Below, piece after piece: positions 1 to 12,000 of a DNA stretch of 64,000 nt. How positions within the stretch are numbered: position 1 is the first letter of the stretch; the number at the start of each line of letters is the position of its first letter. The notes beneath the pieces are model-generated. The model searched no databases. It was given only the letters and a program-made list of their open reading frames with translations, and was not told the origin of the DNA. Made by a program: the position numbers and the translations under genes. The DNA comes from Platynereis dumerilii (Eukaryota > Annelida > Polychaeta > Phyllodocida > Nereididae): NCBI GenBank assembly GCA_026936325.1, contig JAPTHN010000039.1, forward strand, positions 1,736,001-1,800,000, in the 5' to 3' direction.

Positions 1-1849
1 AGTTTAACCTTAGTTTAAGAGTTAAACTTTGGTTAGCTAATCTTGGAGTTTAACCATATTTTATCAAAATAGTTTAGCCACAGATTAACTAACTGTGACG
101 TCTTAATCTGTAGCCTCAATAACAGCTGAAGAAATAAGTGCCTTTCATCTATATTTAGGAGAAGGAGACAAGATGTAAGTTGAGAAAATATTTTTACACT
201 CCAACACAGCCTTTTTTCTTGTCTTGTTCCATCTGTAATTCTCTAAATCCTCAAGAAAATTGCCATGAAAGTTTTGAACTGAGGACATAAACAAAACTGA
301 GATTGAGGCTGAGTTTAACCTGAATGGTTAACTGGTGGATTAAGCCTACAGAGATCATAATGTTCAAGAATTTGGATTGCAATGAGTTTTAACAGGATCA
401 TCCAGAGAGGGAATCGTTATAATATTTAGTGTCAGTTGACAGTGCATTCAGATTTCAGAAAGAGGCTCAAGTGGCTTGGCTCCTCCCCCTAGCAACACCT
501 TGGATACCAGTTCTTTGGTTGGCGGGAACAGCCCCAGATAAGCTGATTTAGGCTTATCAATGCCAACATGTGGATGTTTTTCATTGTAGTACCACTTACC
601 TTCAGGCATTTACAAATCAAATAATTCAAAATTTGAATAATTATTCTGCAATAGAAATGCTGCCATTCTATTTTATACCCACACAGTGACACATGGATGA
701 TGCATCTATAGAACCACAAAATGGAATTGATGAACTTTTTTTCTTGACCTTTACATATTTATCATTTGAATATTACTTTTGCATATGTGTGAGCAATAAG
801 CGCACACACAGAAAATGACTAAAGAAATGTCAAAAAGTTCTTTTATAATAATTTACTTGTGGAAGGCTAAAAGAAGTGTACTGAATTGAATGAAAATCAA
901 GCAAACAATGTATGCATTGCAGCAAGTTTGGTAAAAAAAAAAAGTTTTCACATTCTTTTTACATTAATTTTCATTTTTTTTTCTTCTTAAAATTGGCCTT
1001 TTCCCAATGTGTCAGTCACAAAATAGGGTTAGTGATTTGCTATATATTTGATAGCAAGTCATCTTGAATATTGTGAAAAAAAAGTGATATCTCTGTTGGC
1101 GAGGAAAATTTAATGTAAAACGCAAATATTCTAAACAGATAGGCCTATAGTGTATTATGTAGCTATCCATTCACGTTTAGAATAAGGATAATTATCAACA
1201 CTGAAAATGTACCAGCACAAGCTACACATTGATAAATTGGTTAAACCTAGGACTCTGAAAATCACCAACAAGTGCAAAGAAATTTGACGCGTGAACTTTT
1301 TCTTCTTTTTTAAACAGAGTCAAAGGTGACTGAGCTTGTATAAATTGAAGTAAATAAGTAAAAATTAGGCAATGACACGCCAGTGTAGTAATTTTTTTTA
1401 GATAAAATCTTCGAACACTTGTTTTATTTTTCAAACAGATAGGGAAAGGTTCTTCCAGTGAGACACATAGACTCTGTATAAATTATTCAAAAAAGTGATA
1501 TCTTGCTTGGCCCATGGATTATTGATTGTCAACCAGGGCCTGAAATTAATTGTTTACTAAATCTAACAGAAAATTGACGTTTGGCATAACTCAAAAACTA
1601 AATTAATTAGGGGTTACATTTCTGAAATAAAAAATGATATAGGGTACCTTTGAGTCCGACAGCTGTGTTGTAAAAATATGACATCAAAGGTTCATGATAT
1701 TTGGGACAGGTAATATACAAGTGCTCAGTGCTGTCATATTTTTTTGAATGGATATATTAGACGTCTTCGGCAACACATTGGTGCCAAATACACTGATCAG
1801 CTGCTGATGGAAAAGCTCTCAATTAGTCATTTCAGTCCCACTAAAAGTG
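1..1849. other. AT-rich non-coding DNA with GTTTAAC-rich patch
   Basis: I see no gene here. The first ~110 bases and 300-350 are dense in GTTTAAC and its reverse complement GTTAAAC, a composition that returns at 8836-9040 and at both ends of the element at 41577-43109. This suggests the window opens inside the remains of a MITE of a GTTTAAAC-rich type, but no terminal repeat can be paired. The rest is AT-rich with short homopolymer runs. Confidence 0.5.
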
Positions 1850-2072
1850 TATAGGAGGAGACAGAAGGAGGAGATAGAAGGAGGAGATAGAAGGAGGAGA
1901 TAGAAGGAGGAGATAGAAGCAGGAGATAGAAGCAGGAGATAGAAGGAGGAGATGGAATGATGAGATAGAAGGAGGAGATAAGAGGATGAGATAAGAGTAT
2001 GAGAAAGAGAGAGGAGATGGAAGGATGAGCATATGGAAGATATAGGAGGAGGAAATGGGAAGAGGAGGATAT
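1850..2072. repeat. Purine-strand simple repeat, GGAGATAGAA type
   Basis: The plus strand is almost pure purine apart from single T residues. It is built from tandem ~15-bp units resembling GAAGGAGGAGATA, regular at first and degenerating to the right. It ends abruptly at about 2073, where the plus strand becomes pyrimidine-rich. The array has mirror and inverted symmetry across this junction. Reading frames over it give only low-complexity peptides. Confidence 0.85.
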
Positions 2073-2672
2073 ATCTCCTTATATCTCCTACCTCTTTCTC
2101 CTGTCATCTTCTTCAACCTCTTCCTCCTAATTCTTATTTCCTACTCATATCTCCTCCTATTGCCTCCTCTGATATCCTTATCTGCTAATTCTATCTCCTC
2201 CTCCCCCATCACTCTATCCCATCCCCATATCTCCCCTTTTTATCTCCTCCTACTCCTCCTGTCTCATATTCCTGCCTCTTTCTACATTGTATCTCCTCTG
2301 ATATCCCAACTCCCAACTCCTGCTCCAATTGCCTCCTCCACCTACAGCTTCCTCCCCCTTCTACCTCCCATTGCTATCTTCTACACCTATATCCTCTTCC
2401 CCTCTCCTCCATTCTCATCCTCATATCTCATCCTCATAGGCTACTCCTAACTTCCATCCTATATCCATCTCCTCCTATCTCATTCTACCTCCTCTCATAT
2501 GCCAACTCATCATCCCATTTCCTCCTCCGCTCTCCTTATCCTATTAACTTCCTACATGTATCTTCCAGCTCTTCACCCTACCTCCTTCTCCTTCTCCTGC
2601 TCATCCTTCTTCTATCTCCTCCTTCCGTATCTTCCTTCTATCACTTCCTCCTTTCTCCTCCTAATATCTCCC
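2073..2672. repeat. Pyrimidine-strand simple repeat, TATCTCCTCC type
   Basis: The plus strand here is C/T-rich with recurring TATCTCCTCC and CATCTCC words, essentially the reverse complement of the preceding purine block. The last five bases (2668-2672, CTCCC) are the left target duplication of the LTR element; the same array resumes at 7993. Long open frames here are leucine/serine/proline low-complexity artefacts. Confidence 0.85.
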
Positions 2673-2853
2673 TGTTGTATATTCACATTCGTGGTGGCGC
2701 TACCTTCTAGTACTCAGTTCCGAGCACCCTCTTGTGTAAAATCTATGACGTTAATAAACGCACTTCCGCCCAGACTCAAAGCACGAGGTTGTCGTCTGTT
2801 CTAAAATGGCTTTGAATGCTAGTCATTTAGCCTGTGAAACGCCCAACACAGCA
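2673..2853 (+). repeat. 5' LTR, 181 bp
   Basis: The repeat starts TGTTGTATATTCAC and ends CCCAACACAGCA, and matches 7812-7992 over its full length. A polyadenylation-type AATAAA lies at 2753-2758. It is short for the family. It would supply promoter and polyadenylation signals; no clear TATA box is visible. Confidence 0.95.
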
Positions 2854-2871
2854 TGGTGTCATATCGTGGGA
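2854..2871 (+). other. Primer-binding site
   Basis: Directly after the 5' LTR comes TGGTGTCATATCGTGGGA. TGG pairs with the CCA end of a tRNA. TGGTGTCA followed by GTGGGA resembles the complement of a tRNA-Leu 3' end (TCCCAC...TGACA-CCA), though the middle bases do not match the vertebrate tRNA-Leu I know. The tRNA identity is therefore tentative. Confidence 0.6.
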
Positions 2872-2934
2872 TGTATCAGTATGATGCAGTAGGACCCCAA
2901 GAAGAAATTTAACCGGAAAACGGACGAAAAAACG

Positions 2935-3870
2935 ATGGCTGAAGCTGCAATTCCACCTCCGAAATTTGATGCAAGCACACCAAACGCATGCTCTGCATGG
3001 CGGGACTACAAAGATGACTTTGAAAACTACATTGTGGCTGCTGGATTCGCAGAAATCGCAGACGTACGGAAGATTGCACTGTTGTTAAATGGTATGCCAA
3101 CTCACTACAGAAAAACAAAGAAGAATTTTGGATACACAAATCAAGGTGATGCTAATGTTTATGCCACTGTATTGACGAAATTTGATGAACACTTTGAGCC
3201 GAAAAAACTAGTAAAACTAGAAATCAGAAAATTTGATGAGACCTATCAAGAAGCCAATGAAAGTATAAGTGACTATGTGGCCAGGCTGAGAGAGGCAGCA
3301 ACTCACTGTAATTTTGGAACAACGTTGGATGTTCAACTAGGAAAACAGTTGTCACTGGGTGTTAGATCAACAGCACTGAAGGACAAATTATGGTCCGAGG
3401 ATTTGACGTTGACCCAGGTGATCGAAAAATGCTACCTGCATGAGCAACGTGAAGAGTCAAGACAAATGCTCAAGTCACATCCACAGAGTTCGAGTCAGAA
3501 AGATGTCAATGCATTTTCAAGAAGTCGAGGCAGAAGCCGAGGACAAGGAAATTTTCGAGGACGAGGCCAATACCAGAAGCAAGACAGACGCGAAGATAGA
3601 CGTCCAGACAGACGAAGCGAAGGAGACAGACACGAAGACTCACGTTTTCGAGGCCGAGATAGACAATCGTACAACCAAGATAGACAATCGTACAACCGAG
3701 ATAGACAATCGTATGATCGATCGCACAACTCCAAGCGACAAGATTCAACTCGCTCATCATGTTCGTATTGTGGAAAGAGTCATCCACCCAAGAGATGCCC
3801 TGCTTATTTCGCAACTTGTGGATTTTGCCACAGAAAAGGACACTTTGAGACTGTTTGTAGAAAGAAAAAT
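2935..3870 (+). CDS. gag: Gag part of the LTR element
   Basis: This part begins MAEAAIPPPKFD and encodes a capsid-like helical domain over roughly the first 190 residues. It includes the WRDYKDDFENYI and YVARLREAA segments typical of Ty3/Gypsy Gag. An Arg/Ser/Gly/Asp-rich basic stretch follows, with a short DRQSYN tandem repeat. Two CCHC zinc knuckles come next, CSYCGKSHPPKRC and CGFCHRKGHFETVC, which bind nucleic acid in the nucleocapsid. Gag of this family packages element RNA into cytoplasmic particles. The start was chosen because it is the first ATG downstream of the primer-binding site in this frame. Pol follows without a separate start. Confidence 0.88.
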
Positions 3871-3989
3871 GTGCACGCATTGGAACAGAACTATTATGAC
3901 AATGATTTTGATGACAATGATGATTATGATCTTGTACCAAATTTTGATTCAATGAATATTTACGCACTTGGTGTAAATGATGTTAGCAA

Positions 3990-6900
3990 GACTGACACAT
4001 GGTCTGTTATTCTACGTACTCCTTATGAGCAAGGTCGAGGAGCAGTCAAGATGCATATTGACACACAGGCACAATGCAATGTATTATGTTTGAAAACATT
4101 TGAAAGAATGTCAGAGAAAGCTCCTGTGAAACTTAGAAAGTCAGTTAGTACCATTGGTGCTTTTGGAAATTCAATTGTCACTCCTGTTGGTCAAACTACT
4201 TTTGAAATTGTACAAAAGAATGGAAAATTGTACTCATTGAATTGTGAAGTGATTGATGCTGATGTACCGAATATTTTAAGTGCTGTAGACAGCCAGAAGC
4301 TAGGTTATGTCAAGCGTGTGTATTCCAATCAGGTCAGAAACAAAATGGCAAAAGTCAAAGTGTCAAATTGTGAAAATGTCAAACTTGACGTGTCAAAGAA
4401 TAGTGCTACTATTGATGTACCTGAAATTGAGAAAGTGCCAAAGAGTGTTTTGAATGTTGTTAATCAGTATTCAGATAGATTTCCTACAGATGGAATAGGT
4501 AAAATTCCTGGAAAGTGGTCTTTACATTTAGATCCTGATTACAAGGAAGGTCCAATTGCTCATGGTCCTAGACCATTACCTACAGCATTACAAGAAGCTA
4601 CAAAAGCTCAGTTAGACTATCTAGAGAAGCATGGTATTATAGCCAAGGTGCCGAAGGGAGTTCCAACTCCGTGGTGTAGCCAATTACATGTTGTTCACAA
4701 GAAGGATGGAAAATCAGTCAGAATTTGTATTGATCCGAAGTTTCTGAATAGAGCTTTACTTAGAGAGTACCACCCGTTAAACACTTTAGAACATGTCTTG
4801 ACAAAGACTCATGGAAGTAGGTACTTTACCAAGTTAGACGCTAACATGGGTTACTACCAGTTACAGCTAGATTATGACAGTCAGCTTCTTACAGCTTTTC
4901 ACACACCGTGGGGTAGGTATATGTATGAGAGACTACCTATGGGAATCAAGTCAGCCCCAGAGTTATTTCAGAGAGCGATGGAAGAAATTCTAGTAGACAT
5001 TCCTAATGTCTCAGTGATTTTTGATGATATTCTCATCCATTCGAACACTTTGTCAGAACACGAGATTGTATTGAAACAAGTCTTAGAGCGAGCCAGAGCT
5101 AATTGTATGACTTTCAGATTGAGTAAGTGTATGTTCGCACAGTCAGAAGTTGAGTATACAGGTCATATTTTGACGGCAGATGGAGTTAAACCGTCACCTG
5201 ACAAGATTAAGCCAATTGTTGAAATGTCACAGCCGAGTTCCAAAGAAGAGCTTAGAACATTCTTAGGAATGGCAACGTACCTGTCCAAGTATATTCAGAA
5301 TTTTTCCCAGATTACTGATCCGTTGAGACAAGTTCTTAAGCAGACTAGAGACAAGTCAGGCAAATTAGAAAGTTTCAAGTTTGGTTCAGCACAAGTCCAA
5401 GCTTTTGAGAAGTTGAAGACTTGCTTATCTTCTTCTCCAGTGATGAGATATTACTCGTAAGATGAACCAGTGATCTTATCATGTGATGCTTCTAGTTATG
5501 GATTAGGTTCTGTAATTTTTCAGTCAGGACAGCCAGTAGCTTATGGTTCAAAATCGCTTACAAGTGCCGAGAAAGCTTATGCACAAATAGAGAAAGAGCT
5601 CTTAGCTATTGTCTTTGGATGTAGAAAATTTCACCATATTCTGTATGGTAGAACGTTCAACATAGAAACTGATCATTTACCGTTGTTACGTATCTTTGAG
5701 AAGCCTTTGTCACAGATTCCTTTACGTTTACAGAAAATGATTCTGAAACTGCAACCTTACAGCTTTAAGTTAGTAAGCAAGACTGGTAAAGAAATTCCAG
5801 TAGCTGACGCTTTGAGTCGAGCTCCAATCAAAAATGAGCTACCAGGATTAGTTGATGACATGGCAGATTTACAAGTTTGTGCTTTTGAAGTCAGAACAAT
5901 TTCATCATTTTCTCCTGAGAAATTGAAAGAATTACAGGATTCTGTTAGAAATGATCAAGCATTACAAATGTTGATTGATGTAGTCAGATCAGGATGGCCT
6001 TCAGAAAGAAGCCAGTTAGATGAACTAGTTAAACCATTTTGGGATGCTAGAGAGGAACTTACTGTCTATGATGGTATTTTGTTTAAAGGCGAGAGAGTAG
6101 TCGTACCTCTAGTGATGCAGAATGCTATGTTGACTCTTTTGCATACTAGTCATCAGGGAATGGTTAAAACAAAACAATTAGCCCGTGATACATTGTTTTG
6201 GCCAGGAATGAACAAGCAAGTAGAGGACATGATTTCTAAATGTTCAGTATGTCAAGCCGCAAGGGCACAACAACAAAAAGAGCCAATGTTGAGTTTCGAG
6301 GTTCCGAAGCTTCCTTATGAGATTGTATCTGCAGATTTGTTTGAAATCGATGGAAATATGTTTCTTGCTACTTTTGATCATTATTCAGGTTATTTGGATG
6401 TTGATGAACTGAAGAGAAATAGTTCTTCTTATGCAGTTATCCAATGTTTGAAGAGAATCTTTGCACAGCATGGAATTCCTCAGTTGTTGATTTCTGATAA
6501 TGGTCCACAATTTAGTAGTCGTGAATTTGCACAGTTTAGTAGAACTTGGGAATTTTCGCACAGAACAGTTAGTGCTCGTTACCCTCAAGCAAATGGAATG
6601 GCAGAGAAAGGTGTTCAGATAGCGAAGAGTTTATGGCTTAAAGCTAAGGAAGATAGAACTGATCCTTACATAGCTTTGCTAGACTACAGAAACACCCCCA
6701 GAAATTCAGTCTTAGGATCGCCAACTCAAAGACTTATGAGTAGAAGGACTAGGACTAGATTACCCGTTTCCCATTCACTTCTAGTACCAAGTGTACTCCC
6801 CCCTCCAATCATTCAACAAGCGTTGTCAAATGAGAGAAAGCTTAGCAAATCTCACTATGATCAACATGCTAAAGACCTCCCAAACTTAGAACCTAATGAC

Positions 6901-7287
6901 ACAGTTAGAGTTCGCAAGGATAAGTCATGGATGCCAGCTAGATTGTTAGCTCCAGATGTAGACAAACCAAGGTCTTACAGAGTATTGACTCCTTCAGGTC
7001 ATGTACTGAGTCGTAATAGACGACATTTGCTCAGAACAAATGAACGTGATCAATTTGAGAATGCTAGAATGAACTTTGAATTTCAAAGAAATGATTGTGA
7101 TGTGAACGTGAACTTGCCAAATCAAAATGAAAATGAAGTGAGAGAGAGAAGACGATCAATTGTCAATCAGTCCAATGAATCAAATCAAACTTATCAATCA
7201 AATCCATCAAATAATCAAACTGTGAATGAACGTCCTAAACGTACTCATAAAATGCCAGAGAAGTTTAAAGATTTTGTATTAGCTTAA
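3990..7287 (+). CDS. pol: Pol part: protease, reverse transcriptase, RNase H, integrase
   Basis: An aspartic-protease-like segment lies near 4020-4300. Reverse transcriptase follows at about 4600-5250, with LDANMGYYQLQLD, LPMGIKSAPELFQR and the catalytic IFDDILIHS box near 5015-5040. RNase H is at about 5475-5800 (CDASSYGLGS, EKELLAI, ETDHLPL). Integrase is at about 6070-7000: a zinc HHCC segment ending CSVC near 6241, then the D-D-E core around SADLF, SDNGPQF and ANGMAEKG. A basic C-terminal tail ends near 7287. Together these copy the element RNA into DNA and insert it. The element is a fossil or near-fossil: about one break in coding capacity. Confidence 0.9.
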
Positions 7288-7798
7288 CTGTGAATGATTA
7301 AATTGTTGTATTGTATGTTTAGATGGATTAAGTGTCAAATGACTTTTATGTGTTGAAACTGAATTGAATTAAGTTGTATAATTCAATAATTGAACATTTC
7401 AATTATTAGTGTTAAGAAATTGAATTCATAATACAATTGTGATTTCATGAACTTTCGTGAATGATATGGACTTTAATGAAAGATGAACTTTCATGTTTGA
7501 TGGACTTTATAAATGATGGACTTGAATAACCATTTAAGGTTCTCATGTGATTTTGAAATTTAAGGTTTTCATGTGAAACATTAAGAATTCTCATGTGATT
7601 AGTTTAAAGCTTTATTACGATAAGGTTCATAAGAACAACTTATAATTTGTAAGTTCAAGTTAACAATTTGTAAAGGGTTTACAATTGTAAAAGTTAACAA
7701 TTTGTAAAAGGTTAACAATTTGTAAAAATGTTTACAATTTGTAATTAAGTTTACAGTTTTGAAAAGTTAACATTTTGTGGTAAAAGTTAACATTTTGT
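7288..7798 (+). other. Non-coding 3' part of the LTR element
   Basis: This AT-rich stretch between Pol and the polypurine tract has no open frame. From about 7640 to 7800 it consists of degenerate copies of GTTAACAATTTGTAAAAG. From 7440 to 7600 it has looser repeats of GAACTTTCATG and TTCTCATGTGA. No envelope-like gene is present. Confidence 0.7.
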
Positions 7799-7811
7799 AA
7801 AAGAAGGAAGA
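7799..7811 (+). other. Polypurine tract
   Basis: Thirteen purines (AAAAGAAGGAAGA) lie immediately before the 3' LTR, where plus-strand DNA synthesis is primed in this class of element. Confidence 0.85.
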
Positions 7812-7992
7812 TGTTGTATATTCACATTCGTGGTGGCGCTACCTTCTAGTACTCAGTTCCGAGCACCCTCTTGTGTAAAATCTATGACGTTAATAAACGC
7901 ACTTCCGCCCAGACTCAAAGCACGAGGTTGTCGTCTGTTCTAAAATGGCTTTGAATGCTAGTCATTTAGCCTGTGAAACGCCCAACACAGCA
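7812..7992 (+). repeat. 3' LTR, 181 bp
   Basis: I could find no difference from the 5' LTR when reading the two side by side. AATAAA is at 7892-7897. It is followed by the second copy of the CTCCC target duplication. Confidence 0.95.
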
Positions 7993-8510
7993 CTCCCCTA
8001 TCTTCCCATCCTGTACCCTCCTCCTCTTCCTATCTCCTCATCCTATCTCCTCCTACTATCTTATCCACGCCCCTTATCTCCTCCTACTTCTACTCTTTTA
8101 TCCTATCTCCCGTCTCTTCATTCTGACTCCTCATTCTAACTCCTCCTTCTGCACCGCCTTCTACACCTCCTCCTCCTATCTGTGCCTCTATCTTCTCCTC
8201 CCTCTACCCCTTTTATTCTATCTCCATCTCCTCCTCCAACATTCCCTTCCTATCCCACACTGTAAACCCAGCTATCGGCAGTTAGTTAAAACAACAGTAC
8301 ATGCAAACAACGATTTTCTACCGTGGCTCTTTTTCGTATTCATTAAGGTTGCTGCTGTTAAAGTAACACATCAGGTTTACAGTGCTCCTCCTCATCCTAT
8401 CTCTTAATTCCTATCTCGTCCTATCTTCCATTTCCTCGTCCTATATCCACCCCTTCTTGTCTTCTTTAACTATTATACTGTCCTCCTTCCTCCACCTATC
8501 ACAGCAGTAA
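7993..8510. repeat. Continuation of the pyrimidine simple-repeat array
   Basis: TCCTCCTATCTC-type sequence resumes after the LTR element and runs to about 8500, broken only by the small MITE at 8258-8384. It shows that the LTR element inserted inside an existing array of about 1.5 kb. Reading frames here are low-complexity artefacts. Confidence 0.8.
8258..8384. mobile_element. Small MITE with CACTGTAAACC ends
   Basis: This 127-bp block is unlike the surrounding pyrimidine array. It has perfect 11-bp terminal inverted repeats, CACTGTAAACC at 8258 and GGTTTACAGTG ending at 8384. The ends resemble CACTA/EnSpm-type (CMC) MITEs that begin CACTG. I could not identify a target duplication, so the class is uncertain. 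It has no coding capacity. Confidence 0.65.
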
Positions 8511-8619
8511 ATGAAATATAAACAAACAAATCAAGAAATTGACTTAGTACTGCACTATTTTGACATGCAATTAATTGCATGGCTGCAGTAGAACACCCAG
8601 AGCTCAAGAATTAAAATAT

Positions 8620-9050
8620 TGCGGCCTGCAACGGGGACAGTCCCATTGAAACAGGGTACTGCTAAGGGACAGATTGGGGCATGCCCCAATTTTGTGATAT
8701 TGTAGTTGGACTGGGGACTGGAACGGGAACTACCCTAGTACTGTGGCGTGCCCCGATAGCTTTGTGAAACCGGGCCCTGGATTTTAGAAACCAAGATAAC
8801 TTTGTATTGTCTTCTTAAACCAGCCATATGTGATGGTGGAGTTAATCTCAGTTTAACCGAGGTTTAAACTAGGATTAACATATGATAGAATCAAGATTAG
8901 TTTAACCAGTCAGGTTAACCAGTCAACCTAGATTAACCACCAGTTTAACTTTTAGTAGAATGAAACACGATTAAACCCACAGTTTAACCCAGGATTAAGT
9001 CTGGATTAGTTTAACCTCCAGTTAAACCATCTTAGTAAAAGCAAGCCCTG
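8620..9050. repeat. MITE-like debris with GTTTAACC cluster
   Basis: 8630-8760 has short inverted words such as GGGGACAGTCCC and GGGGCATGCCCC, then ends TTTGTGAAACCGGGCCC, which resembles the terminal repeat of widespread Harbinger-type MITEs. 8836-9040 is dense in GTTTAACC, GATTAA and GGTTAAC and finishes near AAGCAAGCCCTGG. The opposite ends cannot be paired within the window. Confidence 0.45.
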
Positions 9051-12000
9051 GTGTCTACAATCTGAGTCCAAAGCAATCAATAGTTTCCATGAAATGTACT
9101 AATTTGGAGGCAGGCTGTATAATATTGTGAAAGTTTCAGCTATGTTGAGGAGGAATATGTTCAGGGTATAAACATGCTGTCTCTATATATACCAGCTTTG
9201 AAGTTCTTTGATAAATCGATGAAATGTGATGAAAAAGTAAAAGTTCCGCACTGGAACCAAATACACCATGCAAGACATTTAACTACATTCGTTTAGTAGA
9301 GATTTATTTATTCGAAACCTGGGTTGAAAAAGAAAATGACTTATAGGCCTACAGCGGTTTTGTCTGTAAATTTCAGAACTTGTGTAACAAGTCAGGATAT
9401 TTAGTTTAAGCATTTTACCTTCTAGGAAAAGTTTATCGCTTTGAATTCTAAAATAAATTCGAGAAGAATAATTGTGTTCATCATGGGTGTTCCTCTTCAT
9501 GCTGTTTTATGAAATTGATTATTAAATTTCACAGTTGATTCTTGACTTCTCAAGGTACATGCATGGTTAGTGAGTTATTTAACACACATGAATTGGCAGT
9601 AAAATATAATTAATTCTTTGTGTAAATTGGCAATATTTCTCCATGTGTGACAAACATTATCTCAGCCCCCAATCTGATACCTGCAAATTGCTGTGCAATT
9701 AATGAGTATGATTACACAAGGACAAAGTGCTGGCCTGGTGGGCAGAGAACCCTGCAAGTTGCCGTCATTATCTCTGAGTCATCAGGATAACAAGGTTCCA
9801 GGGCTCTGCTTTGTACCTGTATTTGCTGTAATAAAGCAATGCCCTAGGACCTTTTCCTGGATCTCTTGTCTGAATTAATGGTGTATTGCATTAGTTTGTT
9901 CTGTTGGTCATTGTCTTTTTGAGATAAATGAAGGTGACATTGCAATTCTCTTGGTTTGTTTAAGTGTACTCACTCTGTTTTCCTATACATATAAACTGTT
10001 CAGGTTTAAAAATGCACAACTTGATAATTGTTTGTAAGTAAAAAACGAAAATTACACAATATCCAAATCATTATATTAAAAGGAACAACATGAACTTTGC
10101 TTAGAATTTTAAAGAGCAAATATATTGAACTTTCCAAAGAAGTGTTCATGTTCATAATCAAGTGTGCAAATAGAGGAATTATGTTTTTCTCCTGCTAACC
10201 ACATGATGTTGTGTGCAACAATATCGAAACGTGGAGTCTGAGTCTTAGTCAAAATTCAGTTGATACCCGACTCCAAAGACCTAAACAGGAACTTTATTTC
10301 GAATAGTTTTGGTTTTTTGTTGTCTCTGCTCAATGTTCGTCTAAGCATACTTCAATGGAATTTTGGTATTCTCTCTATGTTTTCTCCAACATGCTTGGAT
10401 GATATTGAGTATATCTAGTCGACAGAATCCTTCATCAGTGCAAGCCATACGCTATCAGATTGATGTATCTCCAAATTTTCCATCCACATAAGTGCATATA
10501 CAATGCAGCTCACTTACATTGCACCACAACTTGCATGTACTGCTTATTGTAGACTGTGATGTATTAGTTGCAGGGATGTTGCTGTTGACATAGTGAGGAG
10601 CCTAAGTCTTACCCAGAATGATGGATGTTTGCAATCTCCAAATGGACCAACAAATAGCCAGGCCACTGACCTATAGATGCCAACCAACTATTGTTCTTGG
10701 TCTGAAGTCCACTGCAAGACTTGCTGAGCGTGCTGAGTGGAAATAGGACTCAGCAGTGTGTGTTAGTATTGCTGCTTCTTTTGAGCTCAAATGGCGTCTA
10801 TTCTCCTTAGATCTGGATTCAATGCCATTCATTTCATTTAGTTGAGCACCAATATATGCATGATATATAATATGGTTTTTAATCATCAATCGCCTCAATT
10901 TTTTGCAGCATCACATGGTGCCATAGCACTGGATGTGGAGCTGCTTTTACTGTTTGCATGGTTATATTCTTAATGGAAACAAGAATGGTAATCAATAAGA
11001 AAAGATTGAGAAAATTGTTTGTGATTATATGAAAAAGAATTAAGGTAAATTGGTGCAAAAAACTACAAACAGAACACAAAATTTTCTTTCATTTTAAATC
11101 CAATGAAATCCATCCAGGGCCCCCAGATCAACTCGAAGTCACCCAGGGCTTCTGAGAAGAACTCAAACAAGTGAGTTTTTGTGGAGTCTAATACCTTGTC
11201 TATATAATTTGCTTTATTGTATACTCAAGTAATGACTGCAAGGTCAGCACCTGTGATGTGACTGTAAAAGCTGTGAAGTGATTTGAGTGTGTGGCATTAG
11301 CTGGATTTCAGACACAAAATGTTGTGATAGCTGACAGAGGAACCAGTGATTCCTCCCATGTCAATAATGTCTTACTTAGGCCAGATTAATTTTCATCATG
11401 AAACTTAATTAAGAAATGAATTATTACCTTTTAACATTATCAGATTATGTTTTTGTTGCTTAATATGAGAATATAAAAGAAGCAAACATACTTGATTGCC
11501 TCTTCAATATATTTCCTGTGTATTTTTGATAAATAATTAAAATAAAAATGAAATAAAATTTCCCATTTCACCTGCAGCAGCTGTATCCTGGTTTTAGTAA
11601 GTGGCAACCATTAATGATAATTTGCAAAAAAAGAAATGTCTTCCTATTCACAATTTACACCTGTCATATAAATTTATATTTCCTCAGATTATGTTGCAAA
11701 GCTACTGCTGTATATTTCTATAATCATTTATGTCAACTTCCAGTGTGCATGTGTATATGTGGAGGATGGTTTCAGATTATACTTCAATCCAGGCCCTATA
11801 ATCTATAGGCCTGTTTCTGAGAGATCAATGGAGGGATTTGACTGAATTTTTATTTGATGCCTGATTTCTAATGCTTTTTGCAGTGAAAAAAGAAGATTGT
11901 CTAATATCAGACGATGATTATTGTCTGATATATGTACATACTATTAATTGTCTGTACTGTCTCATCTTTCAATCATCTCAGAACTGGCCTTGGTGATGAA

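Larger units (their letters stand above)
2673..7992 (+). mobile_element. Ty3/Gypsy LTR retrotransposon, probably Mag/SURL-like
   Basis: The element is bounded by 181-bp direct LTRs that begin TG and end CA and look identical base for base. A 5-bp target duplication CTCCC lies at 2668-2672 and 7993-7997. Inside, in order, are a primer-binding site, Gag with a basic region and zinc knuckles, then Pol with protease, reverse transcriptase, RNase H and integrase, a non-coding stretch and a polypurine tract. The order RT-RNase H-integrase is that of Ty3/Gypsy. The integrase core and the absence of an envelope-like frame suggest the Mag lineage, which includes sea-urchin SURL elements; the lineage call is inference. 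Identical LTRs mean a very recent insertion. Coding capacity is close to whole, with about one break. Confidence 0.95.

Noticed and set aside
2055-2450. 131-codon open frame rich in Leu, Ser, Pro
   Set aside because: It lies wholly in the pyrimidine simple-repeat array; any frame through TCTCCT repeats stays open. The same holds for frames at 1841-2116, 2499-2804 and 7945-8407.
3440-3967. Second open frames on both strands across the Gag basic region
   Set aside because: They overlap the Gag frame, are made of its Arg/Asp-rich repeat codons and have no domain.
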